Notes: a model not told the origin generated them from the letters alone. A DNA stretch of 64,000 bases from Flavihumibacter rivuli (GCF_018595685.2 NZ_CP092334.1:1144001-1208000), one strand, 5' to 3'. Counted from the stretch's first letter, positions 24,858 to 34,216 are shown. Made by a program: numbers and translations.

Positions 24858-24885
24858 AAGCCCTGCAAGTCCTTGCAGGGCTTTT
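24858..24885 (+). terminator. Intrinsic terminator of the sulfur gene unit
   Basis: AAGCCCTGCAAG and CTTGCAGGGCTT pair around a TC loop and are followed by T residues. Confidence 0.85.
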
Positions 24886-25013
24886 ATTGCGACAATCCCT
24901 GACCAATATCAAATTTCAGACTGACACCCATCATCGGCTTACCGGGACAGGTGAACTAATTTGTATTAAGATTCTTCTTCCGTCCCCGCCTGTCAACATT
25001 CAAATAATCACCA

Positions 25014-26147
25014 ATGACAAAGGAGTCACTACTCGGAGAGAACCTGGTCCAACTCAAGCAGGGACAGGGAAATATTTGTGTATCCATCATCATCCCCACG
25101 CATCGTTTCATTCCTGAGCGGCAGGGCGACAGGTCTGTGATGGAAAAGGCCATTGCGGCAGCCAAACTTCAGTTGCACCAGCGGTATGACAAGACAGCCA
25201 CGGCAGCCATTGAACGATCCATAGAGGCGCTCGCGGAAGGAATTGATTACAATCATAATATGGATGGAATCGGTTTATTTGTCTCCGGGAAAGTGCAGCT
25301 ATTGGAAAAATTTCATTTTCCCATTGAGGAGAAAGTGCTGGTATCCGATCGCTTTGAGATCAGGGACCTTCTCTACCAGTTGAACTACTCCAAACCCTAT
25401 TTCCTTTTGATGCTTACCGAAAACGATGCACGCCTCTTTCAAGGCCAGCTGGACCAGCTGGCAGAAGTAAAGGATAATAATTTCCCCAGGGAATATACGG
25501 ACAGTTATCTATACGAACACCCAAGCAGGAGCAGTTCTTACTCCGGTTATGCTGGCACCAAGGGATTTGAAAAAGACAAGTCATTCATAGAAGCTGAGCG
25601 GCATGAAAAATTCTTCCAGTCCATAGACCATATTCTCGATAATTACCTGGTACAGGGGACTGCACTGGTGGTTACTGCTGTTACCAAGGAATTGGCCTGG
25701 TACGAAAAGGTAACCCGCCACCAGTCCAATATCATTGGAACTATTGAAGGCAATTACACTTACCAGGACCAGCATATCCTGGCAGGCAAAGCCTGGGACA
25801 TTTACCGGAACTACCGCAACAGGCAAAAGCAGGACCTCGTAAAGGACTTTGAAGAGAAGATCGGTGAAGGGCATGGATTAGAACAACTGGAGAATGTTTG
25901 GGAAGCAGCATGGCAGGGAAGGGGATTAAAACTGTTGGTGGAAAAAGATTTTCGGAAACCCGGTTTTATTGACCCGGTCAACGCTTCAAGGCTTCATTTA
26001 AAATCACCTTTGTTTCCACATGAAGTGATCCCTGATGCTGTTGACAAGGTGATTGAAACCGTTTTGGAGAAGAACGGTGAGGTATATTTTGTTGAACAGG
26101 ACAGCTTAAAAGACCATGGCCATATAGCCCTGATCACCCGATACTAA
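25014..26147 (+). CDS. baeRF-type protein (bacterial relative of archaeo-eukaryotic release factor 1)
   Basis: This is a 377-residue cytoplasmic protein without signal peptide. It has the layout of the bacterial archaeo-eukaryotic release-factor (baeRF) families: an N-terminal domain with VSIIIPTHRFIPERQGD, a central RNase-H-like part (FLLMLTENDARLFQGQL near residue 130), and a C-terminal L7Ae-like part (GRGLKLLVEKDF, VDKVIETVLEKNGEVYFVE). The last segment resembles the eRF1 C-terminal core seen in baeRF3-like proteins. Comparative genomics by others has linked these proteins to ribosome rescue or hibernation; no GGQ motif is visible. It is followed after 10 bases by a lipoprotein gene, so the two may be co-transcribed. 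The family placement is from memory of motifs. Confidence 0.65.
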   Translation: MTKESLLGENLVQLKQGQGNICVSIIIPTHRFIPERQGDRSVMEKAIAAAKLQLHQRYDKTATAAIERSIEALAEGIDYNHNMDGIGLFVSGKVQLLEKFHFPIEEKVLVSDRFEIRDLLYQLNYSKPYFLLMLTENDARLFQGQLDQLAEVKDNNFPREYTDSYLYEHPSRSSSYSGYAGTKGFEKDKSFIEAERHEKFFQSIDHILDNYLVQGTALVVTAVTKELAWYEKVTRHQSNIIGTIEGNYTYQDQHILAGKAWDIYRNYRNRQKQDLVKDFEEKIGEGHGLEQLENVWEAAWQGRGLKLLVEKDFRKPGFIDPVNASRLHLKSPLFPHEVIPDAVDKVIETVLEKNGEVYFVEQDSLKDHGHIALITRY

Positions 26148-26157
26148 ATCAAGAAAC

Positions 26158-26805
26158 ATGAATACAATCATCACCAGTTGCATAGCCATTATGCTGCTGG
26201 CATCCTGTGGCAGTTCCTCCAAGATCACCAGTACCTGGAAAGCACCTGATGTGCAACCGGGAACCTATGACAAGATCATGGTAGTGGGACTGATCGCAGA
26301 CCCGGATCGTTCCATCAGGGAGAAAATGGAAGAGCACCTGGTAGGGGACCTGCGCAACCTTGGCTATAATGCAGTAGCCGCCAGCAGTGAATTCGGACCC
26401 AAGGCATTTGAAGGCATCAAGGAAAATGAGGCACTGCAAATGCTCAAGGACAAAGGCATTGAGGCAGTCATGACCATTATCCTGCTGGATAAGACGAAGG
26501 AACGCTACTATGTTCCGGGGAATATCTATTATTCACCCTATGGCATTTACCAGCGGTATTGGTACCCGTACTATTCCACCATGTATGGAAGGATCTATTC
26601 TCCCGGCTACTATGCTACTGACACCAAGTATTTCTGGGAAAGTAATTTTTATTCCTTCTCTGCAGGTACTACAACCCTTCTGTATTCAGCCCAAAGCCAA
26701 TCCTTTGATCCTTCATCAGTTTCAACACTGGGACATGAATATGGACTGGCCATCATCAATGATATGGTCAGCAGCAATGTGCTGAAAAGTAACCAGAAGA
26801 AATAG
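26158..26805 (+). CDS. Lipoprotein of unknown function
   Basis: This is 215 residues with a lipobox (AIMLLASCGSSS, Cys at residue 17) predicting a lipid-anchored protein. The body contains STWKAPDVQPGTYDKIMVVG, a DUF4136-like feature in which cell-envelope lipoproteins open with an xxTSWK-type motif, a beta-alpha region to about residue 105, then an unusual Tyr-rich stretch (YYSPYGIYQRYWYPYYS) near residue 125. The gene begins 10 bases after the baeRF-type gene. Function and partner are unknown. Confidence 0.75.
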   Translation: MNTIITSCIAIMLLASCGSSSKITSTWKAPDVQPGTYDKIMVVGLIADPDRSIREKMEEHLVGDLRNLGYNAVAASSEFGPKAFEGIKENEALQMLKDKGIEAVMTIILLDKTKERYYVPGNIYYSPYGIYQRYWYPYYSTMYGRIYSPGYYATDTKYFWESNFYSFSAGTTTLLYSAQSQSFDPSSVSTLGHEYGLAIINDMVSSNVLKSNQKK

Positions 26806-26849
26806 ACGGAAAGAAAAGCATGAATTGATCATCCACAAGTTGGACCACC

Positions 26850-28574
26850 ATGAAGGCCACCAATAGCCCAAACATGCCGGATTACGAAAAGCTTCAACAA
26901 CAATTCAATTGGGAAGCAGAGATGGGCTGTTTGGACCAGGGGATCAGTGAACATGGCTTGAATATTGGCTACGAGGCATTGGATAAACAGGTGAAAGAGG
27001 GCAGGGGTGATACTACTGCCCTTTGCTTTATTGGGAAGCAAGGTAAGCGGGAATTCAGCTATGCTGCACTGCAACTGCAAACGAACCGGTTTGCCAACCT
27101 GCTTCACCAACTAGGCATAAGGAAAGGGGATAGGGTTTGCACCCTTACCGGAAGGATACCGGAATTGTATATCGCTGCATTAGGCACCTTAAAGGCCGGT
27201 GCAGTATATTGCCCCCTGTTCTCTGTGTTTGGCCCTGAGCCTATATTCCAGCGCTTATCAAGAGGTAAGATTAGATTGCTGGTCACCACCAGCAGGCAGT
27301 ATGAACAGAAGATAAAACCATTGATGGAAAAACTGCCGGACCTGGCCTATGTTCTATTGACAGACAGCGACCACACAACAGAAGCAAAGGTCCTTTCCTT
27401 GCCGCAACTGATGGAAGCATCAAAAGAAGACTTTACCATTCCCTTTACCCAACCCGAAGATGCTGCACTATTGCATTTCACCAGCGGCACCACAGGAATG
27501 CCGAAAGGAGCCGTCCATGTTCATAAAGCCATCCTCACCCACTACATAACGGGCAAGTATGTCTTGGATTTCCAGCAAGGGGACCGTTTCTGGTGCACCG
27601 CAGACCCGGGATGGGTGACTGGTACATCATATGGCATCATAGCCCCATTGGTATGTGGCATAACCAATATTATTGATGAAGAAGAATTTGATGCAGCAAG
27701 ATGGATGACAATACTGGAAGCAGAAAAGGTCAATATCTGGTATACCGCACCTACTTCCATCAGGCGCCTGATGCGCATGAATATCCAGCCAAGGGAAACA
27801 CATGACCTTTCCCATTTGCGGCTGATAGGAAGTGTGGGGGAACCCTTGAGTGCAGAAGGTGTAGAATGGGGCAGGAGGGCCTTTGGCATGCCGATCCTGG
27901 ACAATTGGTGGCAAACAGAAACAGGTGGGATCATGATCGCCAATTTCCCCTCTTTACCGGTCAAACCGGGCTCCATGGGAAAGCCCATTCCAGGCATTGA
28001 AGCCGCCATCGCAGCGTTAACAGAGGAAGGAGGCATCCGCATCATCAGCGATGGAGGCAGGCAAGGACACCTGGTGATCAGGAAGGGATGGCCTTCCATG
28101 TTCAGGACCTACCTGAACGAGGAAGAACGTTATGCCAAATGTTTCAGGGACGAATGGTATATAACCGGCGACCTCGCCAGGAAAGACGAAGCAGGTTATT
28201 ACTGGTTCGTAGGCAGGGCCGATGATATCATCAAGACCTCCGGGCATATGGTAGGTCCATTCGAGGTGGAAAGCGCGCTGATGCAGCACCCCGCCGTGGC
28301 AGAAGCAGCCATCATAGGCAAACCTGATCCTATGATCGGCGAGTTGGTAAAAGCGTTCATCGTATTGAAACAGGGATATGCTGAAGATGAAACAACAAGG
28401 ATGGATATCATGGGATTCATCAGGAGGAAACTGGGGGCAGCCGTTGCCCCGCGTGAGATCAGTTTCATAAAGGACCTGCCCAAGACCCGCAGTGGGAAGA
28501 TCCTCAGGAGACTGTTAAAGGCGAGGGAACTGGGGTTACCGGAAGGGGACCTGTCAACATTGGAACAACAATGA
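26850..28574 (+). CDS. acsA: Acetyl-CoA synthetase-like (AMP-forming acyl-CoA ligase)
   Basis: This is a 574-residue ANL-superfamily ligase that adenylates a carboxylic acid and transfers it to CoA. Motifs: the P-loop LHFTSGTTGMPKGAVH, DPGWVTGTSYGI, the acetyl-CoA synthetase signature NWWQTETGG, DEWYITGDLARKDE with the hinge Asp, and the catalytic Lys in KTRSGKILRRLL near the C-terminus. At 574 residues it is shorter than classic AcsA (about 650) and closer to the acsA type of Bacillus. Its stop overlaps the E1-alpha start (ATGA), so it heads a five-gene unit with a 2-oxoacid dehydrogenase and an acyl carrier protein. The acid used may be acetate, propionate or another short acid. An alternative start is the ATG at 26874. 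Confidence 0.88.
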   Translation: MKATNSPNMPDYEKLQQQFNWEAEMGCLDQGISEHGLNIGYEALDKQVKEGRGDTTALCFIGKQGKREFSYAALQLQTNRFANLLHQLGIRKGDRVCTLTGRIPELYIAALGTLKAGAVYCPLFSVFGPEPIFQRLSRGKIRLLVTTSRQYEQKIKPLMEKLPDLAYVLLTDSDHTTEAKVLSLPQLMEASKEDFTIPFTQPEDAALLHFTSGTTGMPKGAVHVHKAILTHYITGKYVLDFQQGDRFWCTADPGWVTGTSYGIIAPLVCGITNIIDEEEFDAARWMTILEAEKVNIWYTAPTSIRRLMRMNIQPRETHDLSHLRLIGSVGEPLSAEGVEWGRRAFGMPILDNWWQTETGGIMIANFPSLPVKPGSMGKPIPGIEAAIAALTEEGGIRIISDGGRQGHLVIRKGWPSMFRTYLNEEERYAKCFRDEWYITGDLARKDEAGYYWFVGRADDIIKTSGHMVGPFEVESALMQHPAVAEAAIIGKPDPMIGELVKAFIVLKQGYAEDETTRMDIMGFIRRKLGAAVAPREISFIKDLPKTRSGKILRRLLKARELGLPEGDLSTLEQQ

Positions 28575-29581
28575 CCATGGATACTACACTAAAAGCAGGT
28601 ACTGCAGGACAAGATAACGTTGACCACTATACGAATATCTTATACCAGATGCAACTGATCAGGAGATTCGAAGAGCGGTCCGCGGAATTGTACACGCAAT
28701 CCCTGATCAGGGGATTCCTTCACCTCTATGTGGGTGAGGAAGCTGTGGCTGTTGGGGTGATGCAAGCCCTGACAGGGGAGGATAGCATCCTGAGCACTTA
28801 TCGTGAGCATGGCCATGCATTGGCAAGGGGAGTAGATGCAGGAAGGATCATGGCCGAGATGTACGGCAAGCAGGAAGGATGCAGCAGGGGAAGGGGAGGG
28901 TCCATGCACCTGTTCGATGCCTCGAAAAAATTCTACGGCGGGAACGCGATCGTAGGCGGTCACCTGCCCATGGCCGTAGGCATGGCATTGGCTGCCAAAA
29001 AGCAAGGAAAGGCATCCGTCACCTGTTGCTTCTTTGGCGAAGGTGCAGCCGCGGAAGGGGAGTTCCATGAAGCCATGAACCTCGCCGCATTGTGGTCGGT
29101 ACCCTTGCTACTGGTTTGTGAAAACAACCTTTATGCTATGGGCACGGCGATTCGTTTCTCCCATTCAGAAACCCACCTGGAAAAGAAAGGGGAAGGTTAT
29201 GGTATGGCCACCATGGTGGTGGATGGTATGGATGTGCTGAAAGTGGAAGCCGCAGCCAAACAGGCGGTTGACACCATCAGGCAAACAGGCAAGCCATTGT
29301 TGTTGGTTGCCAATACCTACCGGTTCAGGGCCCATTCCATGTTTGATGCGGAACTGTACCGGGAGAAAACGGAGGTGGAGGAATGGAAGCAAAAAGATCC
29401 CATTCCAGCTCTTTACAGGTATATGAAGGAGCAGTTCGGCTTCTCGGAAGCGGCATTCCAAGGCATTGAATCGAAGGTGGAAGAAGAAATAAAAGCAGCC
29501 ATTGATTTTGCGGAGAAAGGAAAATGGGAGCCAGTGGAAGAGTTGACAAGATTCGTTCACAGTGAAACCCAAACCAACTGA
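28571..29581 (+). CDS. 2-oxoacid dehydrogenase E1 alpha subunit (pyruvate or acetoin type)
   Basis: This is a 336-residue thiamine-diphosphate-dependent E1 alpha. The N-terminal region has LIRRFEERSAELYTQ and FLHLYVGEEAVAVGV; the ThDP motif GDG...NN is seen as FGEGAAAEGEFHEAMNLAAL plus VCENNLYAMGT. The phosphorylation-loop region FRAHSMFDAELYR is present. It decarboxylates a 2-oxoacid and passes the acyl group to the E2 lipoate. The gene overlaps acsA by four bases and precedes E1-beta by 28 bases. A second, separate pdhA lies at 51.4-52.4 kb, so this one is likely specialised, perhaps for acetoin, pyruvate or a branched oxoacid. Confidence 0.88.
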   Translation: MTMDTTLKAGTAGQDNVDHYTNILYQMQLIRRFEERSAELYTQSLIRGFLHLYVGEEAVAVGVMQALTGEDSILSTYREHGHALARGVDAGRIMAEMYGKQEGCSRGRGGSMHLFDASKKFYGGNAIVGGHLPMAVGMALAAKKQGKASVTCCFFGEGAAAEGEFHEAMNLAALWSVPLLLVCENNLYAMGTAIRFSHSETHLEKKGEGYGMATMVVDGMDVLKVEAAAKQAVDTIRQTGKPLLLVANTYRFRAHSMFDAELYREKTEVEEWKQKDPIPALYRYMKEQFGFSEAAFQGIESKVEEEIKAAIDFAEKGKWEPVEELTRFVHSETQTN

Positions 29582-29609
29582 TCACCGGTAATGGCCAATA
29601 ACCCCTGCT

Positions 29610-30614
29610 ATGGAAAATGAAACTAAACTTATTCGCATGACCTACCGCGAAGCCTTGAAACAGGGCATCAGGCAGGTACTGCAACATGACCAGCGCGCAT
29701 TCCTGATGGGTGAGGATGTAGGTAGGTACGGAGGTGCATTTGCTGTCAGCAAAGGATTGCTGGCGGAGTTTGGGGCAGAAAGGATCATGGACGTACCCTT
29801 GTCGGAATCAGGTTTCATGGGTGCTGGAATAGGCGCTGCCATTGGTGGGATGCGACCGATAGTGGAGATCATGACGGTTAATTTCAGCTTGTTGGCCATG
29901 GACCAGATCGTGAACAATGCTGCCACTTTATTGCATATGTCCGGTGGACAGGTCAATGTTCCCGTGATCGTCAGGATGGGTTCAGGGATAGGCAGGCAAT
30001 TGGCGGCACAGCATTCCCACAGCTGGGAACCGCTCTACGCCCATATCCCCGGGCTGAAGGTGTTCTCCATTGGCACCCATGAAGATGCGAGGAACTTTTT
30101 GCCGGCCATATTTGACCACCCTGACCCGGTCATCATTTTCGAGTATACATCCATGTTGAACATGGAAGCAGAACTTCCTACCGAACCTGAAAATGTAAAC
30201 ACTCATTTAGCTGCCATCAGGAAAACAGGAAAGGATATTTCACTGGTCACTTATGGAACAGGCGTCTACAAATCGCTGGAGGCTGCCAATACGCTGTTGG
30301 CGGATGGCATAGACGTGGAGGTGATAGACCTGAGGGTGCTGCGACCGATCGATTATACTACCGTATTCAACTCGATCAGGAAGACCCATAGGGCAGTGCT
30401 GGTGGAAGATGCATGGGGCAGTGTCAACATTTCTTCGGAAATAAGTGCAAGGATCATGGAGAACATCTTCTATGAGCTGGATGCACCTGTCCGCCGGCTC
30501 GGAGGGGTAGAAGTACCCATCCCTTATCCCAAACACCTGGAGGACGCATCGGTTCCGCAACCAGCAGATATTATTAACCTCGTAAAAAATAGCATGAGGC
30601 ATGGTGGAGTTTAA
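29610..30614 (+). CDS. 2-oxoacid dehydrogenase E1 beta subunit
   Basis: This is a 334-residue transketolase-like beta subunit. Motifs: REALKQGIRQVLQHDQRAFL, MGEDVGRYGGAF, VPLSESGFMGAGIGAA, and the C-terminal domain with DISLVTYGTGVYKSLEA and VIDLRVLRPID. Glu in GED is the cofactor-activating residue. It forms the E1 heterotetramer with the preceding alpha subunit. The coding end overlaps the E2 start by 14 bases, indicating translational coupling. Confidence 0.9.
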   Translation: MENETKLIRMTYREALKQGIRQVLQHDQRAFLMGEDVGRYGGAFAVSKGLLAEFGAERIMDVPLSESGFMGAGIGAAIGGMRPIVEIMTVNFSLLAMDQIVNNAATLLHMSGGQVNVPVIVRMGSGIGRQLAAQHSHSWEPLYAHIPGLKVFSIGTHEDARNFLPAIFDHPDPVIIFEYTSMLNMEAELPTEPENVNTHLAAIRKTGKDISLVTYGTGVYKSLEAANTLLADGIDVEVIDLRVLRPIDYTTVFNSIRKTHRAVLVEDAWGSVNISSEISARIMENIFYELDAPVRRLGGVEVPIPYPKHLEDASVPQPADIINLVKNSMRHGGV

Positions 30615-31719
30615 AATGCCCAGTCTGGGCGCTGATATGGAAGCCGGTTCTTTACGGGAATGGCTGGTCAAACCAGGCGACCATGTAAAACGAGGGGACA
30701 TCATTGCCATCGTTGAAACGCAGAAAGGCCTGATAGATATTGAGGTCTTCCAGGAAGGGACCATCAATAGCCTCTTGACAAAAGTGGACGAGAAGGTTCC
30801 TGTTGGGACAGTTATGGCATTGATCGATAGTGGTGAACCGGAAAAGAAAACAACACCAACTGCAATACCTCAGGTAAAAAAAGAAGAAGTCCGCATCAAG
30901 GCATCCCCATTGGCAAGGAAACTGGCTGCAGACCATTCCATCAACCTGGAATCCATTACCGGTACAGGTGAAGGAGGGGTGATCACTAAAGAGGATGTGG
31001 AAAAGCTGATCGCCACCCAAGTTCCTTCCACCGCTCCGGTAGCTGGGGAAAAAGATTACAATGAATCCATAAGGATGGCCATCGCCGCAGCCATGTCCAA
31101 ATCGAACAGGGAGATCCCTCATTATTACCTGGAGAAAAAGATGGATATGACCAGGGCCCTGGCATGGCTGGGCAACTACAATAAGGAACATCCGATAAAG
31201 GAACGTTTACTACCAGTCGCACTGCTGGTCAAGGCACTTGCCAAAGCATTGGCAGATGTTCCCCAATTGAATGGATATTGGGATAAGAGCTTCCAGCCAA
31301 AAACAGCGATCAATATTGGTTTCACTATCTCCCTGAGGCCAGGGGGAATAATTGTCCCGGCCATTCTCCAGGCGGATAAGAGATCGGTACCGGAGATCAT
31401 GCAGGTCCTGAATGATCTCATCCCGAGGGCAAGATCGTTAAAGCTCAGGAGTTCGGAATTGAGCGATGCTACCATTACCCTGACCAGCCTTGGGGAAGGA
31501 CAGGCCGATACGGTTTTCGGGATGGTCTATCCACCACAAGTAGCCATCATTGGATTGGGAAGTATCCGGGAAGAACCATGGGCGGAAAACGGGATGCTGG
31601 ATGTGAGATCGGTCATCAATGTTACCCTTGCCGCCGACCATCGTGCCAGTGATGGCCTTGTTGGAAGCAAACTATTAACTGCATTTGAACACTATTTACA
31701 AGAACCCGAAAAACTATGA
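30601..31719 (+). CDS. 2-oxoacid dehydrogenase E2 dihydrolipoyl acyltransferase
   Basis: This is a 372-residue E2. A lipoyl domain at residues 1-76 has the lipoylated Lys in VETQKGLIDIEVFQEG. The E1/E3-binding peripheral domain is near residues 100-138 (ASPLARKLAADHSINLESI, GEGGVITKEDVEKL). The catalytic domain carries the ADHRASDGLVG motif with the active-site His and Asp. There is only one lipoyl domain. It transfers the acyl group from E1 to CoA. E3 (lipoamide dehydrogenase) is not encoded in the operon and must come from elsewhere. Confidence 0.92.
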   Translation: MVEFKMPSLGADMEAGSLREWLVKPGDHVKRGDIIAIVETQKGLIDIEVFQEGTINSLLTKVDEKVPVGTVMALIDSGEPEKKTTPTAIPQVKKEEVRIKASPLARKLAADHSINLESITGTGEGGVITKEDVEKLIATQVPSTAPVAGEKDYNESIRMAIAAAMSKSNREIPHYYLEKKMDMTRALAWLGNYNKEHPIKERLLPVALLVKALAKALADVPQLNGYWDKSFQPKTAINIGFTISLRPGGIIVPAILQADKRSVPEIMQVLNDLIPRARSLKLRSSELSDATITLTSLGEGQADTVFGMVYPPQVAIIGLGSIREEPWAENGMLDVRSVINVTLAADHRASDGLVGSKLLTAFEHYLQEPEKL

Positions 31720-31967
31720 CTGCAGAAAACATAAAGACCCTGGCGATAGACTTGCTGAAACAAATTGCACCCGATACAGAACCGGGGTCATTGGCACCGG
31801 ATGATAATATCCGGGATAAGCTGGAGATCGATTCCTTCGATGCGCTGCAATTCATTACCCAACTGGATGAAAAACTGGGCCTGGACACTCCTGAAGAGGA
31901 TTATGGAAAGATCTCCACCCTGGCCACACTCTGTTCCTATTTCGAGCAAAAACTCAATAAAGCATGA
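31716..31967 (+). CDS. Acyl carrier protein
   Basis: This is an 83-residue four-helix carrier protein. The phosphopantetheine site is LEIDSFDALQFI with the modified Ser in DSF (DSL is usual). Its start overlaps the E2 stop by four bases (ATGA), placing it firmly in the same operon as the acyl-CoA synthetase and 2-oxoacid dehydrogenase. This is not the main fatty-acid-synthesis AcpP by context. It may accept the acyl group made by the operon; this is inference. Confidence 0.85.
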   Translation: MTAENIKTLAIDLLKQIAPDTEPGSLAPDDNIRDKLEIDSFDALQFITQLDEKLGLDTPEEDYGKISTLATLCSYFEQKLNKA

Positions 31968-32028
31968 TGCCGATTGCCTAACGTTGAACAGCATAGGGCA
32001 ATTAAAGGCTCATAAGCCGCTAAAACAA

Positions 32029-32036
32029 TACCTTTG
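32029..32036 (+). promoter_or_regulatory. -7 promoter box of the DEAD-box helicase gene
   Basis: TACCTTTG matches TAnnTTTG. Transcription would start around 32043, upstream of both candidate ATGs (32058 and 32085) and downstream of the longer frame at 32034. Confidence 0.6.
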
Positions 32037-32084
32037 CAGCTGCCTGCGCCGCAAAGGATGAGCAGGTTTTTTGAAACGGCTCAC

Positions 32085-33329
32085 ATGAAATTCGAACAAT
32101 ACAACATTTCACCCGACATTAAGGAAAGTCTCGCAGAACTTGGATTCAAACGCCCAACCGATATCCAGTTCAAGGCCATCCCCTCTATCCTGAAAGGTGA
32201 GGATGTTTTGGCCATCGCACAAACCGGTACCGGTAAAACCGCAGCATTCGCCATCCCTATCCTTCACGTGTTGCAACAACAGCAGGAGAGGAGGCATAAG
32301 CCCAAACATTTGTTGCAATGCCTGGTAATGGTGCCCACACGCGAACTGGCTATCCAGATCGCGGGGGTGTTTTCCGAGATCGGGAAGTATACCGACCTAT
32401 CCATACTGGGGCTATATGGTGGAGTGGAACAGGATGACCAGGTGAAACAACTCAGGAAGGGGGTGGATATCCTCATCGCCACACCGGGCAGGATGTTCGA
32501 CCTCATCCACCAGCAACACCTCGACCTCAGTTTTGTCAGGGTCCTGGTATTGGATGAAGCCGACCATATGCTGGACCTTGGATTCAATAAGGATATTGTT
32601 GATGTGAAGAAGAAACTGCCCAGGAAACACCAGACCCTGTTCTTCTCCGCAACCATTGATAAGAAGATCAAGGACCTGGCCTATGCCATGGTGTACAACC
32701 CTATCAGAATACAGATCTCACCACAGGACCCGGTTTCAAAGAATATCAGCCATGCAGTGGCATTTGTGGAAATGGACGATAAACGTTTTTTCCTGGAAAG
32801 ACTGGTGAAAGAATTTCCGGATACCAGGATACTGGTCTTTGTGCGTACCAAGGTGAGGGCAGAAAGGGTACAGGCAGCCATGAAGCGGGTAGGTATTGAC
32901 AGCCTTTGCATGCATGGGGGCAAGGAACAACAGGACCGCCTGGATGTAATGGACCAATTCAGGTCCGGCCAGGTGAAAATGCTCATCACTACCGATGTAA
33001 ATGCAAGGGGGATCGATATTCCCGATGTTGATTATGTAGTGAACTACGACCTTCCGGATGTAGCGGAAAACTATGTTCACCGCGTGGGAAGGACAGGCAG
33101 GGGAGTGAAGAAAGGCCAGGCAGTTTCCTTCTGCAGCCAGGAAGAGAAGCCCTTGCTGGAAGCCATCCAGAAATACATTGGCAAGGAGATCAGGGAAATG
33201 GCCATAGACAAACAATCGTACCGGGAAACACTGGCGTTGTCGGAAGAAACCCCCAATGACAACTGGCGCTTACTCCTGGAACAGGAAATGAAAAAACAGG
33301 AAAAGCCCAAGGGCAAGAAAAAGAAATGA
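32085..33329 (+). CDS. DEAD-box ATP-dependent RNA helicase (RhlE-like)
   Basis: This is 414 residues with all helicase motifs: Q motif GFKRPTDIQ, motif I AQTGTGKTAAF, Ia PTRELAIQI, Ib TPGRM, II VLDEADHMLD, III SAT, IV ILVFVRTK, V TTDVNARGIDIPD and VI HRVGRTGRG. A short basic tail (KKQEKPKGKKKK) ends the protein. It unwinds RNA duplexes during ribosome assembly or RNA decay, including cold adaptation in related enzymes. The start at 32085 (MKFEQYNISPDI) matches the family N-terminus; an ATG at 32058 is also after the promoter box. The stop overlaps the transporter gene start (ATGA). Confidence 0.93.
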   Translation: MKFEQYNISPDIKESLAELGFKRPTDIQFKAIPSILKGEDVLAIAQTGTGKTAAFAIPILHVLQQQQERRHKPKHLLQCLVMVPTRELAIQIAGVFSEIGKYTDLSILGLYGGVEQDDQVKQLRKGVDILIATPGRMFDLIHQQHLDLSFVRVLVLDEADHMLDLGFNKDIVDVKKKLPRKHQTLFFSATIDKKIKDLAYAMVYNPIRIQISPQDPVSKNISHAVAFVEMDDKRFFLERLVKEFPDTRILVFVRTKVRAERVQAAMKRVGIDSLCMHGGKEQQDRLDVMDQFRSGQVKMLITTDVNARGIDIPDVDYVVNYDLPDVAENYVHRVGRTGRGVKKGQAVSFCSQEEKPLLEAIQKYIGKEIREMAIDKQSYRETLALSEETPNDNWRLLLEQEMKKQEKPKGKKKK

Positions 33330-34216
33330 ACAGCAGATTCATCGTCACCGGGGTCATCTTTGCCCTACTCTGGGCATCGGCCTCCACCGCAACCAAGATA
33401 GCCCTTACAGGCGGCCAACCCTTCATCCTTTCCATTACAAGGTTTTTCCTTGCAGGGACCATCATGATCATTATTTCCCACCTGTTTTCCCGTAACCGGC
33501 TTCCGGTAGGAAAAGAATGGCGGGCCCTGGCGATCTATGGACTGTTGAATGTTACCTTGTACCTGGGCTTGTATGTGATCGCCATGCAAACCACTTCAGC
33601 AGGACTGGCGAGCCTGGCCATTGCCATCAACCCGGTGCTGATCAGTATCCTGGCTGCAATCGTGTTCAAGTACAGGTTCTCTTCCATTTCCATCATCAGC
33701 CTTATACTTTGTACTGCCGGGGTTACCACGGCGGCATGGCCGCTGTTAAAAAGCAGCTATGCCACACCGCTAGGACTCACTACTCTCGTTTTAAGCATGG
33801 TAGCCTATTCGGCAGGTGCCATATTTTTCACCAGGACAAACTGGAACCAGTTGGACAAGCTCACCATCAATGGATGGCAGACCCTGCTGGGAGGCTTTTT
33901 CCTTTTACCCTTCGCCTGGTGGAAATATGATGCTTCCCGCAACCAATTCGACCTGGCCTTCTGGGGCGGAACCCTATGGCTGGCCTTACCGGTCTCGATC
34001 GGTGCTGTATGGGCATGGATGTACCTGCTGAGGGAAGACGCCGTTAAAGCTGCCTATTGGCTTTATCTCTGCCCGGTGTTTGGGTTCCTGCTGGCATGGC
34101 TGATCCTTGGTGAACCTGTTTCCTTGTTCACAATGGCAGGTATCTTGTTGGTGGTATCAGGGCTTTACCTGGTGCAACGTTACCAGCAGCCCCAACGCAC
34201 AACCGAAAAAAAATAG
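33326..34216 (+). CDS. EamA-type DMT superfamily transporter
   Basis: This is 296 residues with about ten hydrophobic segments in two EamA halves. The first starts FIVTGVIFALLWASASTATK with FILSITRFFLAG; the second covers roughly residues 150-290 and ends in VSLFTMAGILLVVSGLYLV. DMT transporters export or import metabolites such as amino acids, purines or sugars; the substrate cannot be read. It overlaps the helicase gene by four bases, so the two are likely translated from one message although unrelated in role. Confidence 0.9.
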   Translation: MNSRFIVTGVIFALLWASASTATKIALTGGQPFILSITRFFLAGTIMIIISHLFSRNRLPVGKEWRALAIYGLLNVTLYLGLYVIAMQTTSAGLASLAIAINPVLISILAAIVFKYRFSSISIISLILCTAGVTTAAWPLLKSSYATPLGLTTLVLSMVAYSAGAIFFTRTNWNQLDKLTINGWQTLLGGFFLLPFAWWKYDASRNQFDLAFWGGTLWLALPVSIGAVWAWMYLLREDAVKAAYWLYLCPVFGFLLAWLILGEPVSLFTMAGILLVVSGLYLVQRYQQPQRTTEKK

